Source of the DNA: Phytophthora hibernalis
Lineage: Eukaryota; Oomycota; Peronosporomycetes; Peronosporales; Peronosporaceae
Assembly (NCBI GenBank): GCA_012656075.1
Contig: JAAKBF010000252.1
Location: forward strand, 1-64,000
DNA: 64,000 nucleotides
Direction: 5' to 3'
Part shown: positions 24,258 through 34,157 of the stretch, one piece after another
Layout of the letters: the number at the start of each line of letters is the position of its first letter
Numbering within the stretch: position 1 is the first letter of the stretch
The notes under the pieces: generated by a model
The model's database searches: none
The model's input: only the letters and a program-made list of their open reading frames with translations
Told to the model about the DNA's origin: nothing
Program-made: the position numbers and the translations under genes

Positions 24258-24329
24258 TGCGCGTGCCCGGATTCGAACCAGGGATTTCACCGCCACAAGG
24301 TGAGGTACTGACCACTATACTACACACGC
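24258..24329 (-). tRNA. tRNA-His(GTG), array copy 32
   Basis: Same as the reference copy. Confidence 0.93.
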
Positions 24330-24330
24330 C

Positions 24331-24403
24331 TGGAGAAGCAGGGTATCGATCCCTGTACCTCTCGCATGCTAAGCGAGCGCTCTACCATTTGAGCTACATC
24401 CCC
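24331..24403 (-). tRNA. tRNA-Ala(AGC), array copy 32
   Basis: Same as the reference copy. Confidence 0.93.
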
Positions 24404-25035
24404 GGTTACCTCGCACACCTCCCACCACGAAACAAAATCAAGATTGCGGACGCGCCACAACCCCTAACGCGCTACCGAGCACACCACAGCCTTCCCACAC
24501 GCATGCCACGTCCCTTCCGCCCGCTACCACGTTGAAGTTTGCCTTTCGGTCTTCCCCATGCTCCAACCTGCCGAAACGCCTACGTCAGCACGGATGGCGC
24601 CTTCGCAGCTCGCGGTTGCCTCCACGGTTTATCTACAGTCGTCTGAGCTCCGTCGTAGCCTGTCGGGGTCGCTCGGACGTGTCTTGGGGTCGAATTGGGA
24701 AGACCGCAAGGCCCACTGGCGAACGGAGCGGGACGTCGAATCGGCAGTCAGTGCTCATGTCCACGACGGCGTATCATGTCAACACAGTGGCCAGTCGAGC
24801 CTTCTGGCCTTGCGAAACCCCACGACGACGAAGGAGAAGCGGCAGCGTACTTGTGCGAGCCACACAGCGCAACCCGGTGGAGGATCTGTAGCAATAGGAA
24901 GGCGGTCGAATTGGGTGGCGAGAAGACACATCTCGCTGCGTCGGGCGGCAAAAAGCGCATGGCGAGTGCGTAGCGTGCAGATGGAGAGGTTCTGCGGGCG
25001 TGGGCAGTGGTAAAAGCAGCATAATGGTATAAGAG

Positions 25036-25107
25036 TGCGCGTGCCCGGATTCGAACCAGGGATTTCACCGCCACAAGGTGAGGTACTGACCACTATACTA
25101 CACACGC
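25036..25107 (-). tRNA. tRNA-His(GTG), array copy 33
   Basis: Same as the reference copy. Confidence 0.93.
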
Positions 25108-25108
25108 C

Positions 25109-25181
25109 TGGAGAAGCAGGGTATCGATCCCTGTACCTCTCGCATGCTAAGCGAGCGCTCTACCATTTGAGCTACATCCCC
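25109..25181 (-). tRNA. tRNA-Ala(AGC), array copy 33
   Basis: Same as the reference copy. Confidence 0.93.
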
Positions 25182-25813
25182 GGTTACCTCGCACACCTCC
25201 CACCACGAAACAAAATCAAGATTGCGGACGCGCCACAACCCCTAACGCGCTACCGAGCACACCACAGCCTTCCCACACGCATGCCACGTCCCTTCCGCCC
25301 GCTACCACGTTGAAGTTTGCCTTTCGGTCTTCCCCATGCTCCAACCTGCCGAAACGCCTACGTCAGCACGGATGGCGCCTTCGCAGCTCGCGGTTGCCTC
25401 CACGGTTTATCTACAGTCGTCTGAGCTCCGTCGTAGCCTGTCGGGGTCGCTCGGACGTGTCTTGGGGTCGAATTGGGAAGACCGCAAGGCCCACTGGCGA
25501 ACGGAGCGGGACGTCGAATCGGCAGTCAGTGCTCATGTCCACGACGGCGTATCATGTCAACACAGTGGCCAGTCGAGCCTTCTGGCCTTGCGAAACCCCA
25601 CGACGACGAAGGAGAAGCGGCAGCGTACTTGTGCGAGCCACACAGCGCAACCCGGTGGAGGATCTGTAGCAATAGGAAGGCGGTCGAATTGGGTGGCGAG
25701 AAGACACATCTCGCTGCGTCGGGCGGCAAAAAGCGCATGGCGAGTGCGTAGCGTGCAGATGGAGAGGTTCTGCGGGCGTGGGCAGTGGTAAAAGCAGCAT
25801 AATGGTATAAGAG

Positions 25814-25885
25814 TGCGCGTGCCCGGATTCGAACCAGGGATTTCACCGCCACAAGGTGAGGTACTGACCACTATACTACACACGC
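25814..25885 (-). tRNA. tRNA-His(GTG), array copy 34
   Basis: Same as the reference copy. Confidence 0.93.
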
Positions 25886-25886
25886 C

Positions 25887-25959
25887 TGGAGAAGCAGGGT
25901 ATCGATCCCTGTACCTCTCGCATGCTAAGCGAGCGCTCTACCATTTGAGCTACATCCCC
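25887..25959 (-). tRNA. tRNA-Ala(AGC), array copy 34
   Basis: Same as the reference copy. Confidence 0.93.
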
Positions 25960-26591
25960 GGTTACCTCGCACACCTCCCACCACGAAACAAAATCAAGAT
26001 TGCGGACGCGCCACAACCCCTAACGCGCTACCGAGCACACCACAGCCTTCCCACACGCATGCCACGTCCCTTCCGCCCGCTACCACGTTGAAGTTTGCCT
26101 TTCGGTCTTCCCCATGCTCCAACCTGCCGAAACGCCTACGTCAGCACGGATGGCGCCTTCGCAGCTCGCGGTTGCCTCCACGGTTTATCTACAGTCGTCT
26201 GAGCTCCGTCGTAGCCTGTCGGGGTCGCTCGGACGTGTCTTGGGGTCGAATTGGGAAGACCGCAAGGCCCACTGGCGAACGGAGCGGGACGTCGAATCGG
26301 CAGTCAGTGCTCATGTCCACGACGGCGTATCATGTCAACACAGTGGCCAGTCGAGCCTTCTGGCCTTGCGAAACCCCACGACGACGAAGGAGAAGCGGCA
26401 GCGTACTTGTGCGAGCCACACAGCGCAACCCGGTGGAGGATCTGTAGCAATAGGAAGGCGGTCGAATTGGGTGGCGAGAAGACACATCTCGCTGCGTCGG
26501 GCGGCAAAAAGCGTATGGCGAGTGCGTAGCGTGCAGATGGAGAGGTTCTGCGGGCGTGGGCAGTGGTAAAAGCAGCATAATGGTATAAGAG

Positions 26592-26663
26592 TGCGCGTGC
26601 CCGGATTCGAACCAGGGATTTCACCGCCACAAGGTGAGGTACTGACCACTATACTACACACGC
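26592..26663 (-). tRNA. tRNA-His(GTG), array copy 35
   Basis: Same as the reference copy. Confidence 0.93.
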
Positions 26664-26664
26664 C

Positions 26665-26737
26665 TGGAGAAGCAGGGTATCGATCCCTGTACCTCTCGCA
26701 TGCTAAGCGAGCGCTCTACCATTTGAGCTACATCCCC
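26665..26737 (-). tRNA. tRNA-Ala(AGC), array copy 35
   Basis: Same as the reference copy. Confidence 0.93.
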
Positions 26738-27369
26738 GGTTACCTCGCACACCTCCCACCACGAAACAAAATCAAGATTGCGGACGCGCCACAACCCCTA
26801 ACGCGCTACCGAGCACACCACAGCCTTCCCACACGCATGCCACGTCCCTTCCGCCCGCTACCACGTTGAAGTTTGCCTTTCGGTCTTCCCCATGCTCCAA
26901 CCTGCCGAAACGCCTACGTCAGCACGGATGGCGCCTTCGCAGCTCGCGGTTGCCTCCACGGTTTATCTACAGTCGTCTGAGCTCCGTCGTAGCCTGTCGG
27001 GGTCGCTCGGACGTGTCTTGGGGTCGAATTGGGAAGACCGCAAGGCCCACTGGCGAACGGAGCGGGACGTCGAATCGGCAGTCAGTGCTCATGTCCACGA
27101 CGGCGTATCATGTCAACACAGTGGCCAGTCGAGCCTTCTGGCCTTGCGAAACCCCACGACGACGAAGGAGAAGCGGCAGCGTACTTGTGCGAGCCACACA
27201 GCGCAACCCGGTGGAGGATCTGTAGCAATAGGAAGGCGGTCGAATTGGGTGGCGAGAAGACACATCTCGCTGCGCCGGGCGGCAAAAAGCGCATGGCGAG
27301 TGCGTAGCGTGCAGATGGAGAGGTTCTGCGGGCGTGGGCAGTGGTAAAAGCAGCATAATGGTATAAGAG

Positions 27370-27441
27370 TGCGCGTGCCCGGATTCGAACCAGGGATTTC
27401 ACCGCCACAAGGTGAGGTACTGACCACTATACTACACACGC
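27370..27441 (-). tRNA. tRNA-His(GTG), array copy 36 (last)
   Basis: Same as the reference copy. Confidence 0.93.
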
Positions 27442-27442
27442 C

Positions 27443-27515
27443 TGGAGAAGCAGGGTATCGATCCCTGTACCTCTCGCATGCTAAGCGAGCGCTCTACCAT
27501 TTGAGCTACATCCCC
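27443..27515 (-). tRNA. tRNA-Ala(AGC), array copy 36 (last)
   Basis: Same as the reference copy. Only about 247 bp of unit sequence remain upstream (to its right) before the array is cut off, so this gene keeps its near flank but not a full spacer. Confidence 0.93.
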
Positions 27516-27691
27516 GGTTACCTCGCACACCTCCCACCACGAAACAAAATCAAGATTGCGGACGCGCCACAACCCCTAACGCGCTACCGAGCACACCACA
27601 GCCTTCCCACACGCATGCCACGTCCCTTCCGCCCGCTACCACGTTGAAGTTTGCCTTTCGGTCTTCCCCATGCTCCAACCTGCCGAAACGC

Positions 27692-27880
27692 CTACGTCAG
27701 CACGGATGGCGCCTTCGCAGCTCGCGGTTGCCTCCACGGTTTATCTACAGTCGTCTGAGCTCGGGGGTCGTTTGCGTGAAAGTGCGGCAGACATTTGCGC
27801 AGGAGCTTGCGGAGTCTCGCTTTTGTGGGCTGGGATGTGGTTCTCCGTGAGCCTCCGCTCACCGACATGACCGCGAGCAT
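27692..27880 (-). pseudogene. Truncated, inverted copy of the HIT-protein gene, fused to the tRNA array
   Basis: Starting from the ATG at 27880 (complement), the frame follows the first 39 codons of the HIT gene at 34748 with a few substitutions. At 27762 it crosses into tRNA-array spacer and stops at 27692, giving a 62-residue chimeric frame. The HIT domain itself is absent, so no enzyme can be made. It is read leftward, in the same direction as the tRNA genes. Confidence 0.75.
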
Positions 27881-28091
27881 GGGGTCTGTCTGCTGAGATT
27901 GCTGTAAAGTGAAAGGGGGAAGGCAACCGGTTGTGCGCTCTCCTGTCATTTCTCTCTGTAAGGGGGAAGGCAACCGGTTGTGCGTTCTCCTGTCGTTTCT
28001 CTCTGTATCTGGGCCAAAGCAGCAATGAGCCCTGCCTCAGCGTCACCTGTTGTTTCTCTTCTCTATCCACCACGCCGCGTTTACTGTGAGA

Positions 28092-28107
28092 CTTGAGCAA
28101 AATGAGC
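28092..28107 (-). promoter_or_regulatory. Duplicated oomycete-type initiator, facing the tRNA array
   Basis: On the minus strand this reads GCTCATTTTGCTCAAG, the same as the presumed initiator of the HIT gene at 34566-34581. The first ten bases fit the published oomycete start-site consensus GCTCATTYYN. If active, it would drive Pol II transcription into the tRNA array in the tRNA sense direction. Confidence 0.5.
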
Positions 28108-28484
28108 GAACGCAGTGGCGGCGCCCTGCTCAGCCGCCGGATAGTTCCGAGGTTTTTCCATTGGCTCCCATCTGAGGTTTTTAGCGCTTACAGACGCAGA
28201 CGGGGCACATACCCAATTTGATCGTCTAAATGGGCACGGTGACCGATAAATAACTTCGACTTACTATTTCGATGCTAAGTACGATTTCGGACTTAATACA
28301 ATCTTTTCGGTACCACGTAGTCAATTCCCACTTGAGTCGAGATTTGTATTCGACCATGTTGGCCGTCACCCCTACGAGCACAAGGGACTACCCTACATGC
28401 ATTGGAATTGAATGAAGCCTTTCGTGGTGGCGAAAAAGATTGGGACTCACACACACGTGTTGGGCCTCTTATAGAGGCCCTCTA

Positions 28485-28690
28485 TGTTGGAATGCACATC
28501 CGAGACTTTTCAAGTGGGAAGAGGGCTGAGAAGCTGAGAGACCAGGTCTGTATGAGAACGGGCTTGAACCCGTTGACCAGTGAATGTTGGTAGGAGCTGA
28601 CGAGGCAGAGTACTAACGTTCAATGCATCTAGTCTTCATTTTGCATCGGCAAGTGCACAAGTGCGCCTGGAATCAGTGCAGGTTCCATTA
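28485..28690. mobile_element. 206-bp insertion flanked by a 5-bp direct repeat (CTCTA)
   Basis: The right arm has an uninterrupted site here (CTCTT next to TATGGATGG, reading the complement of about 34177-34190). The left arm has CTCTA, then 206 bp, then CTCTA again before TATGGATGG. The ends are TGTTGGAA and TTCCATTA, which are imperfectly inverted. It is a small non-autonomous element: a MITE, or a solo LTR since it starts with TG. No coding capacity was seen. Confidence 0.55.
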
Positions 28691-28718
28691 CTCTATATGG
28701 ATGGTACGCCATGACGAG

Positions 28719-28869
28719 TAGTGCTGGTGACGTACAGCTCGTGAACGTACATAACCCCCGTGTACTCTGCTCCAGGGGGTTCGGCGGTACTACCTCTCAA
28801 TCCCTTTAAACCTCCGTGAACCCCCCACCACGATCTTGATGACGCAAACTAAACTTTACAAACCCTAAG
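28719..28869. other. Gene-free stretch between the left arm and the hAT remnant
   Basis: Contains no recognised gene. A C/G-run segment around 28755-28790 (CCCCCG ... CAGGGGG) could be near one end of the hAT element, but I could not match it to a second end. Confidence 0.3.
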
Positions 28870-31124
28870 TGAGATCTACCACTACGCGGTCACCGTTGCC
28901 ATCGACGTGAAGGACTTACGCAAGCGAGCGGAAGCGGAGACAGGTCTAATGCTGTATGTCAAGAAGCGCCAGAAGCGAAAAGATGTCTGGCACATCGTCC
29001 GTCTAGTTCGAAAGGAATAGTGTTGGGAGATTTCTCGAAAGGACCTCGCCAATGATCATGCAAATTTGGCCTATTGTCTGCTGTGTAATGTCACTATGCC
29101 ATTTCGTGTTGGGAAATCCTAGGTACCACAACATGTGGAGGCCTATCACCCGAATGAGTTGTCCGCATACGTGGCACAAGCGGCACAACACGATCGCGGC
29201 GAAGGAGGCCCCGTTATCCGCAACCTGGACAGTGCATTTGCCGCTGTGGCTCATCCTGAAAAAGCGCCACCTTCGTGAGATTACTACCAAGGAACAAAAG
29301 CGAGTGAACGAGCTTCTTGCTGAGTGGACTGCTCGACACTTTCGGCCGATCGTAATCGTCGAGGACGCTGGCTTCGTCGCTTTTGTTCGGTACATCACGG
29401 AGGACTTGGGACGTATAAGTTTGAACCTTCCAAAACGCGCGAAATTGAGGCAAGAGATTGTTGCTCTGGCTGAAGAATATCGTCGGCGCGTAAGGAAAGA
29501 CATTGCAAGTGGCTGTGTGTACTACTCGATTACGTGTGATATCTGGACTGCCAGGAACGCGAAGAGCTATATTTCTCTGACTATTCACTACGTTAATCAG
29601 GAATTCACTCAAAGAATTGGACGTTGGGTTCCCTGGTATTCATGACGGAACTACTATTTCGCAATGATTAATCGCATTTTGGAAGACTGGTCACTGCCGA
29701 AGCGCTTGTGTGTGAAGTTTCTGAGAGATAGTGGGTCCAACATGGTGGCTGCAGGTGACAAGTTAGCATCGAGCACATGGCATGCATCGCGCACAGACTT
29801 CATTTAGTCGTAGCTGGGGCATTGATCAAGAAATCCAAGACGTCCGGTGGTGCCGTGGAACCTGAATGGGCTGCAGATGTTGCTATCGAAAGCAGCGCCG
29901 AGGTTGCTGAACGAGAAGAAGAGACCGCTCTATCACACGAAGATCGAGGTGAACTAGAAAACCTCCAAGAATTTGCAATTGACGAGATGGAAAAATTTCG
30001 GGACGAGACGATCGCTGGCCTGCACCGCAATGAAATGAGTTCACTGCGCAAGATTGTGCAGCAATTCCGTACGCTGGCTGTTTATTTTCGAAAACGTCGA
30101 AAGGAAACAATCGTCTGGGTAAAATTCAAGTTCAGCACTTCGATGTTAAGTCTAACGAAGTTTTGAGCCCCATTGTTGATTGCCCCACTCGGTGGAATAG
30201 TTGTTGGAAAATGTTACAGCGCCTGATTGCTTTAGAGGCTGCGCTTAGCAAGTTTTTGCCCACCTGAAAAGACCCGAAGGCCGCAAGGAATTTAAGGACA
30301 TGGAAAATAAACTACGCCGTCCGAAACCAGAGGAATGGCTTGCGATTAAGTGCTTGCAGACACTACTAGGGCCATTTGCCATCGCCTCGGACACACTCGG
30401 CGGCCAAACATATCCTACCATGCCACTTGTGATGCCTGCTCTATCTGGTATTCGAAAGCATTTGGAACGAGTCGATCTATTCGATGGAGATGTAGGAGAA
30501 GCCGGAGATGAAGACTATGTTAGTGAGACGGAGTTTACGATGAACGAATGTCGGAAGGCAATGCTGACGCTTTTTACCAAGCGCTTCGAGGCACTAGAGA
30601 GGAGTGAGTTAAAGTGGGTCGCTTTCTTGGATCCACGGGTGGCCAAGCGTATGTCGCATCTGAACGCGGCCGATACTCCGACTGCATGTAAGGATACTGT
30701 TTGAGCTATGGTTGAGTTGGCTGAAGAGTATTCACCAAGTGAAGCTTTTGAGCGTTCAGTGACAACCCCTGTTCAAGCAGAGAGCTTCATGCATGATCAC
30801 ATGTTTGGACCCGACATTGTTCCTCCTCGTCCTACTAAGCTGGATGAAGATTGCGATAACGAGTTCACCCGTTATTTGGCAGATGTTACCACTGTCAAAA
30901 GCTCCACAAATCCTTTTGAATGGTGGCGTATCAATGGCAACAATTATCCAAACTTGAGTCGGCTCGCGCGGAAGTGGCTTGGTACTGTGGCAACTAGTGT
31001 TCCGTCCGAACGCGCATTTTCTACGAGTGGAAAATTTTTGACGGTCAAACGAAGCTCTCTATCACCCACCTTAGTCCGCGACCTCGTGTTTGTAGCAGAA
31101 AATTGGAGGGTCAGTCACATTTAA
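28870..31124 (+). pseudogene. hAT-family transposase, broken into several frames
   Basis: Fragments in order read as a hAT transposase. First comes a BED-type zinc finger around 29070-29165 (CLLC ... HVEAYH, C-x2-C and H-x4-H). A middle part follows at 29320-29620 with DIWTARN and the catalytic-core-like region, then CIAHRLHLVV at about 29780. TRWNS-type motif CPTRWNSCW lies near 30180-30210. The C-terminal dimerisation domain is at 30710-31121 (EWWRINGNNYPNL, SVPSERAFS). Stop codons and shifts at about 29030, 29100, 29645, 29810, 30130, 30265 and 30704 separate the pieces, so it is inactive. It lies between the arms of the inverted repeat. I did not find its terminal inverted repeats. Confidence 0.85.
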
Positions 31125-31479
31125 AGATCAATCTTGCTGTCAACTACACATGTTGTTGAATGAAATACACATGTGAAACACTCATGGACTTAGATTGAAC
31201 TGTGCGTTATTTTGTTAAACGAGCCGATCGGCATCGATCTCAACACATGAATGAATTGAGCACTTCACCGGTGAAACCCACTCTGCTATGAATGCGGAGC
31301 ACCTTTTTGTTATCGCTGCTAGAGCAGCTTCTCGTCCGTACCAACCAAGACATTATACAGCAAATGTCTTACGCTTTCGCTTCACGTACGTCCTTGCGCA
31401 CAAAAACACTTCAAAAGCGCTGTTAGAGATCGGTACAGCCGGTAATGGGTAGAACGGCTCGAGGTCCTACAAAATTCTA
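31125..31479. other. Gene-free stretch after the hAT remnant
   Basis: I see no gene or RNA here. It probably includes the 3' flank of the hAT element. Confidence 0.3.
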
Positions 31480-31489
31480 CGGTGCATCG

Positions 31490-32260
31490 ATCTCGAGTCG
31501 GTGTCCAAACTAGTCGTGTCGTCCTTGGACACGCGAAGGTCTCAGATGTGGAAGTCGTGCAGCTCCACGATGTGCACGTACGCCAAGCCCAGCATAGTCT
31601 GCTGCGCGGAGACGTAGATGTACGTCTACGAGGGAGTCGCGTCCGTGTACCCGAACGTCACACGAAACGGAGACAAGCGAATGACCACCTGGGTCGAGTC
31701 CAGGCTAGAAAACACGGTAGCGCCTTCAGCATCAACCGAGCACAGTTTGCGATACGGTCGGTGAGTTTGTTACATAGTTGGTAGCCATAGACACGATGCA
31801 GTTCGACGCCGTCGAAGCCGGGGAGATGACTTTCTTAGTAACACGATTGCAGTCCGGGATGATGCCTGGGATCTTGTGCGTCTCCAACGCGAGCGGTGTG
31901 CCGTATTTATTGTGCTCATCTCGGGTGACAGCAGAAGTTTTCACGCAGTCCAAACCTTCGGCGAACGACGACACATGCACCACTCCGTTCGGTTGATTCA
32001 GCGGGTGTGTGGCGACCCAAATCTGCCAGAGATGCAATACGGTCTCACCGCCCTCGTCACTTTGTTTCAGGCCACGCCCTGCACAGAAATAAACAGCCCT
32101 GGGGGCACCGTGGGTCGTGGGGCTGGTGGCTTCAGCGTCAATGAGCTACTGCGTTGCACGTAGTATTCGTCTATGGGGTTCCCGTTTCGCCCGTGCGCAG
32201 TCTCGAGAGGGCGCTGCAATTGCACGGAGTTCTTGTTGCCGCCGAGCTCAAGCGTCACAG
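31490..32260 (-). pseudogene. Decayed fragment of an unidentified protein gene
   Basis: Several minus-strand frames join into one protein-like reading with shifts at about 32085 and 31740 and a stop near 31640. It includes a Pro-rich stretch (PPAPRPTVPPG), a segment reading LHLWQIWVATHPLNQP, and a Thr/Ser-rich segment ending near SLDSTQVVIRLSPF. Composition and codon use look like former coding DNA. I do not recognise the family. It may belong with the opposite-strand fragment at 32430-32819. Confidence 0.4.
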
Positions 32261-32429
32261 TCGGATTTCAGATGAGTCTCTGGAGGAGGACGAAAACCTG
32301 CTCTTGGTGAGTTACTTCGCGATGCGCTTAGGCCAGGCGAATTCATTCGAGCATCATTCGTTCATGTCTTCCCATTCCACGACCAAGCGAGTCCACCGCG
32401 ATGTCGTCTCCTTGTAACCTTCGGCTGCA

Positions 32430-32819
32430 ACATCTACGTGTACGGCAGTCTGACCATGAGCCGCGCCGTCAAGAAGACCATGGCTGCGGCTCTCGCCAGA
32501 CACTCAGGAGTTCACAAATATCCTGACGGCGCTATCAGAGCGCTCTGACCTGGTTGTGACTGCTCATTCCGCCACACAGGAGGGGCCACGTCTTTGCAAG
32601 TGCACTTGACCCTGGCGGGCCGTCTCACGAGAGATGTGGGAAGTTCCAACTTGGAGCACGGGGTTTATGCTCACGGTCGCAGGCTGCATTATCCTTGCCA
32701 TCCTTCTCCTTGCCACCCGGCACGCCAAGAACGACGATCGAAATGACTATTTCAGTGGGACGCCAACGATCTCGGCGGCCGAGTTGGGAACGGATCGTTG
32801 GCCTGACGATTTTTCATGA
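32430..32819 (+). pseudogene. Decayed 3' end of a membrane-protein gene
   Basis: The plus-strand frame 32634-32819 has one clear hydrophobic span (FMLTVAGCIILAILLLA) followed by a ~40-residue charged tail and a stop, as at the C-terminus of a single-pass membrane protein. The preceding 200 bp in shifted frames read like an ectodomain (NIYVYGSLTM, SDLVVTAHSAT, TSLQVHLTLAG). Internal stops and shifts make it a pseudogene. Family unknown. Confidence 0.4.
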
Positions 32820-33009
32820 GTGAACCCCAAATTTGCAGCCCAGCCGCAGAGCGGTCCTGCGGCCGTTGAGCGCGTGCATCGCACCATGGTCTCGCGATCT
32901 TTTCACGTTGACGACGCCGTGGTCAGAAGTGTGCCATTCGCCAGCATGAGGCTGCCTTGGCTTCGCAAGATGGATCCGTCTCACCTCTTGCAGTGGACAT
33001 GGTAACATC

Positions 33010-34157
33010 GCATGGCGGTCCGGATAAGAAAAGGCATCCGGAACGCGCAGCCAATCAGACACGCGAGTGAAAGTTCAGTTGGTCTTACCGCCAGTCGAGG
33101 CTAGGGCAGCGTAATCTGGCCTGTCTCAAAAATGGGTCTATTCTCGAGAAATGGGCAACCTATTAATACTAGGCATCGTGCAAGCATCGACTCGAGTGCC
33201 GAGATGCGCGCGCGAAAGCATATTCATGTACATGTACACGGAAGCTTAGTCACGAATCGTACTCTCAAGTGACGAGTCATGGCGCGTGGCTTCGGACGCG
33301 ATAGCGCGAAGTGTGATTATAATACGGGAAGGAGGCGTCATTACGTTGTATACGCGAAGACTTCGTTGCTTCGACTTGACCAAACCCGGTTCGGTTTGGC
33401 AAACCGTGAGCGGCAACGTTATGGGTAATCTTTCGCACCGGCCGCACCTGCTGCAAACGTAAATCGATGAAACGCAGCCAAAGTACTCATGCTTTTCGAC
33501 TAGGCAGAAGAAGAAAAACCGAATCGCCGGTGGAGATTCCGACAACAACCCAACCCAAAAACTAAACCGATCACTAAAATACCATTGAATGGACCACCCC
33601 AGCCAAAGCAAGTTTGGAAGCAGTCCGATTCCTAGCGAAAACGGAAAGACCAATAACATTCAATCTCCGACTACTGCCGACAGCAGCACAAGAGCCGCTC
33701 AACCAATTCACGACCCAAGACCAGACAACCTTCGCATGAGTAACATCAAATTCACGTCCTGCATACTATTGCAGGCTATCCACCTAGAGTTCTCGCAAAA
33801 TACAGTACTATAATAATACTGGTACATGTATTTCGTTGACAGCAATGCACCGTACTACGGCACTCTACGCAAACAGTATGGTATGAAATACCCTTGAGGC
33901 TTCCCGGAGAATAACTAGCAAGTCGTTTGGCATTGTCTCTTTGCTCAGCGAGCTACCGGCACAACTATTTATCCAACACGGCATCGGTGACGAATAATTG
34001 TCGTAACGTTAGTGCTAGAAGAAACATAAGGATGGCGTAGGGAACAGCTAAGTAAATTGGGCCCTGGCCAGCTGGGCAAAATACGACTCAATTTGACTAA
34101 CGCTTCGGCAATGTTCCACACCATCTTCTGTGCTCAGGAGGCACGTGAAAAGCTTGG
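33010..34157. other. AT-richer gene-free stretch
   Basis: Short frames on both strands (for example minus 33246-33659, plus 33589-33813) have no recognisable domain and no coding-like composition. I see no RNA gene or repeat end. Confidence 0.3.

Larger units (their letters stand above)
1..27762 (-). repeat. Tandem array of ~778-bp units, each with a tRNA-Ala(AGC)-tRNA-His(GTG) pair (36 units in window)
   Basis: The same unit recurs head to tail with start-to-start spacings of mostly 778 bp (772-779 at the left end, 776-777 at a few interior places). Each unit encodes two tRNAs on the minus strand; the rest is a GC-rich spacer without a believable gene. Two short perfect stem-loops recur in the spacer, in the second unit at 693-713 (GGCCAG/CTGGCC) and 821-839 (GCGAGA/TCTCGC). 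Units up to about 5.5 kb have private substitutions and indels. Later units are almost identical, with rare changes: an A4 instead of A5 run in some units, a C-to-T change shared by the units near 9402 and 26514, and one T-to-C near 27275. The array starts outside the window and ends in mid-unit at 27762. Entamoeba histolytica is a known case of tRNA genes in such arrays; the comparison is only organisational. Confidence 0.97.
27763..28718 (-). repeat. Left arm of a large inverted repeat (copy of the HIT-gene 5' region)
   Basis: Read on the minus strand, this stretch matches 34158-34865 with a few percent of differences. It carries the HIT gene's promoter and first 39 codons. Compared with the right arm it has a 206-bp insertion (28485-28690) and a tandem duplication of about 50 bp near 27912-28006. 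The homology begins directly at the broken edge of the tRNA array. Confidence 0.9.

Noticed and set aside
164..27700. Repeated 80-160-codon open frames in every tRNA unit, on both strands
   Set aside because: They overlap each other and the tRNA genes in several frames, change with one-base differences between units, and encode no recognisable domain. They come from the low stop-codon content of the GC-rich spacer.
1..27762. CRISPR array, or 5S/45S rDNA repeat
   Set aside because: The repeat is the whole 778-bp unit with no short-repeat/spacer pattern, and no rRNA sequence is recognisable. The unit is explained by the tRNA pair.
28402..28593. 63-codon plus-strand frame in the left arm
   Set aside because: It crosses the boundary of the 206-bp insertion and so cannot be an old gene.
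31482..31784. 100-codon plus-strand frame
   Set aside because: It is the mirror of the protein-like minus-strand sequence and has no domain of its own.
33246..33659. 137-codon minus-strand frame
   Set aside because: Begins with Phe/Leu-rich sequence and has no domain or coding-like composition; probably chance.
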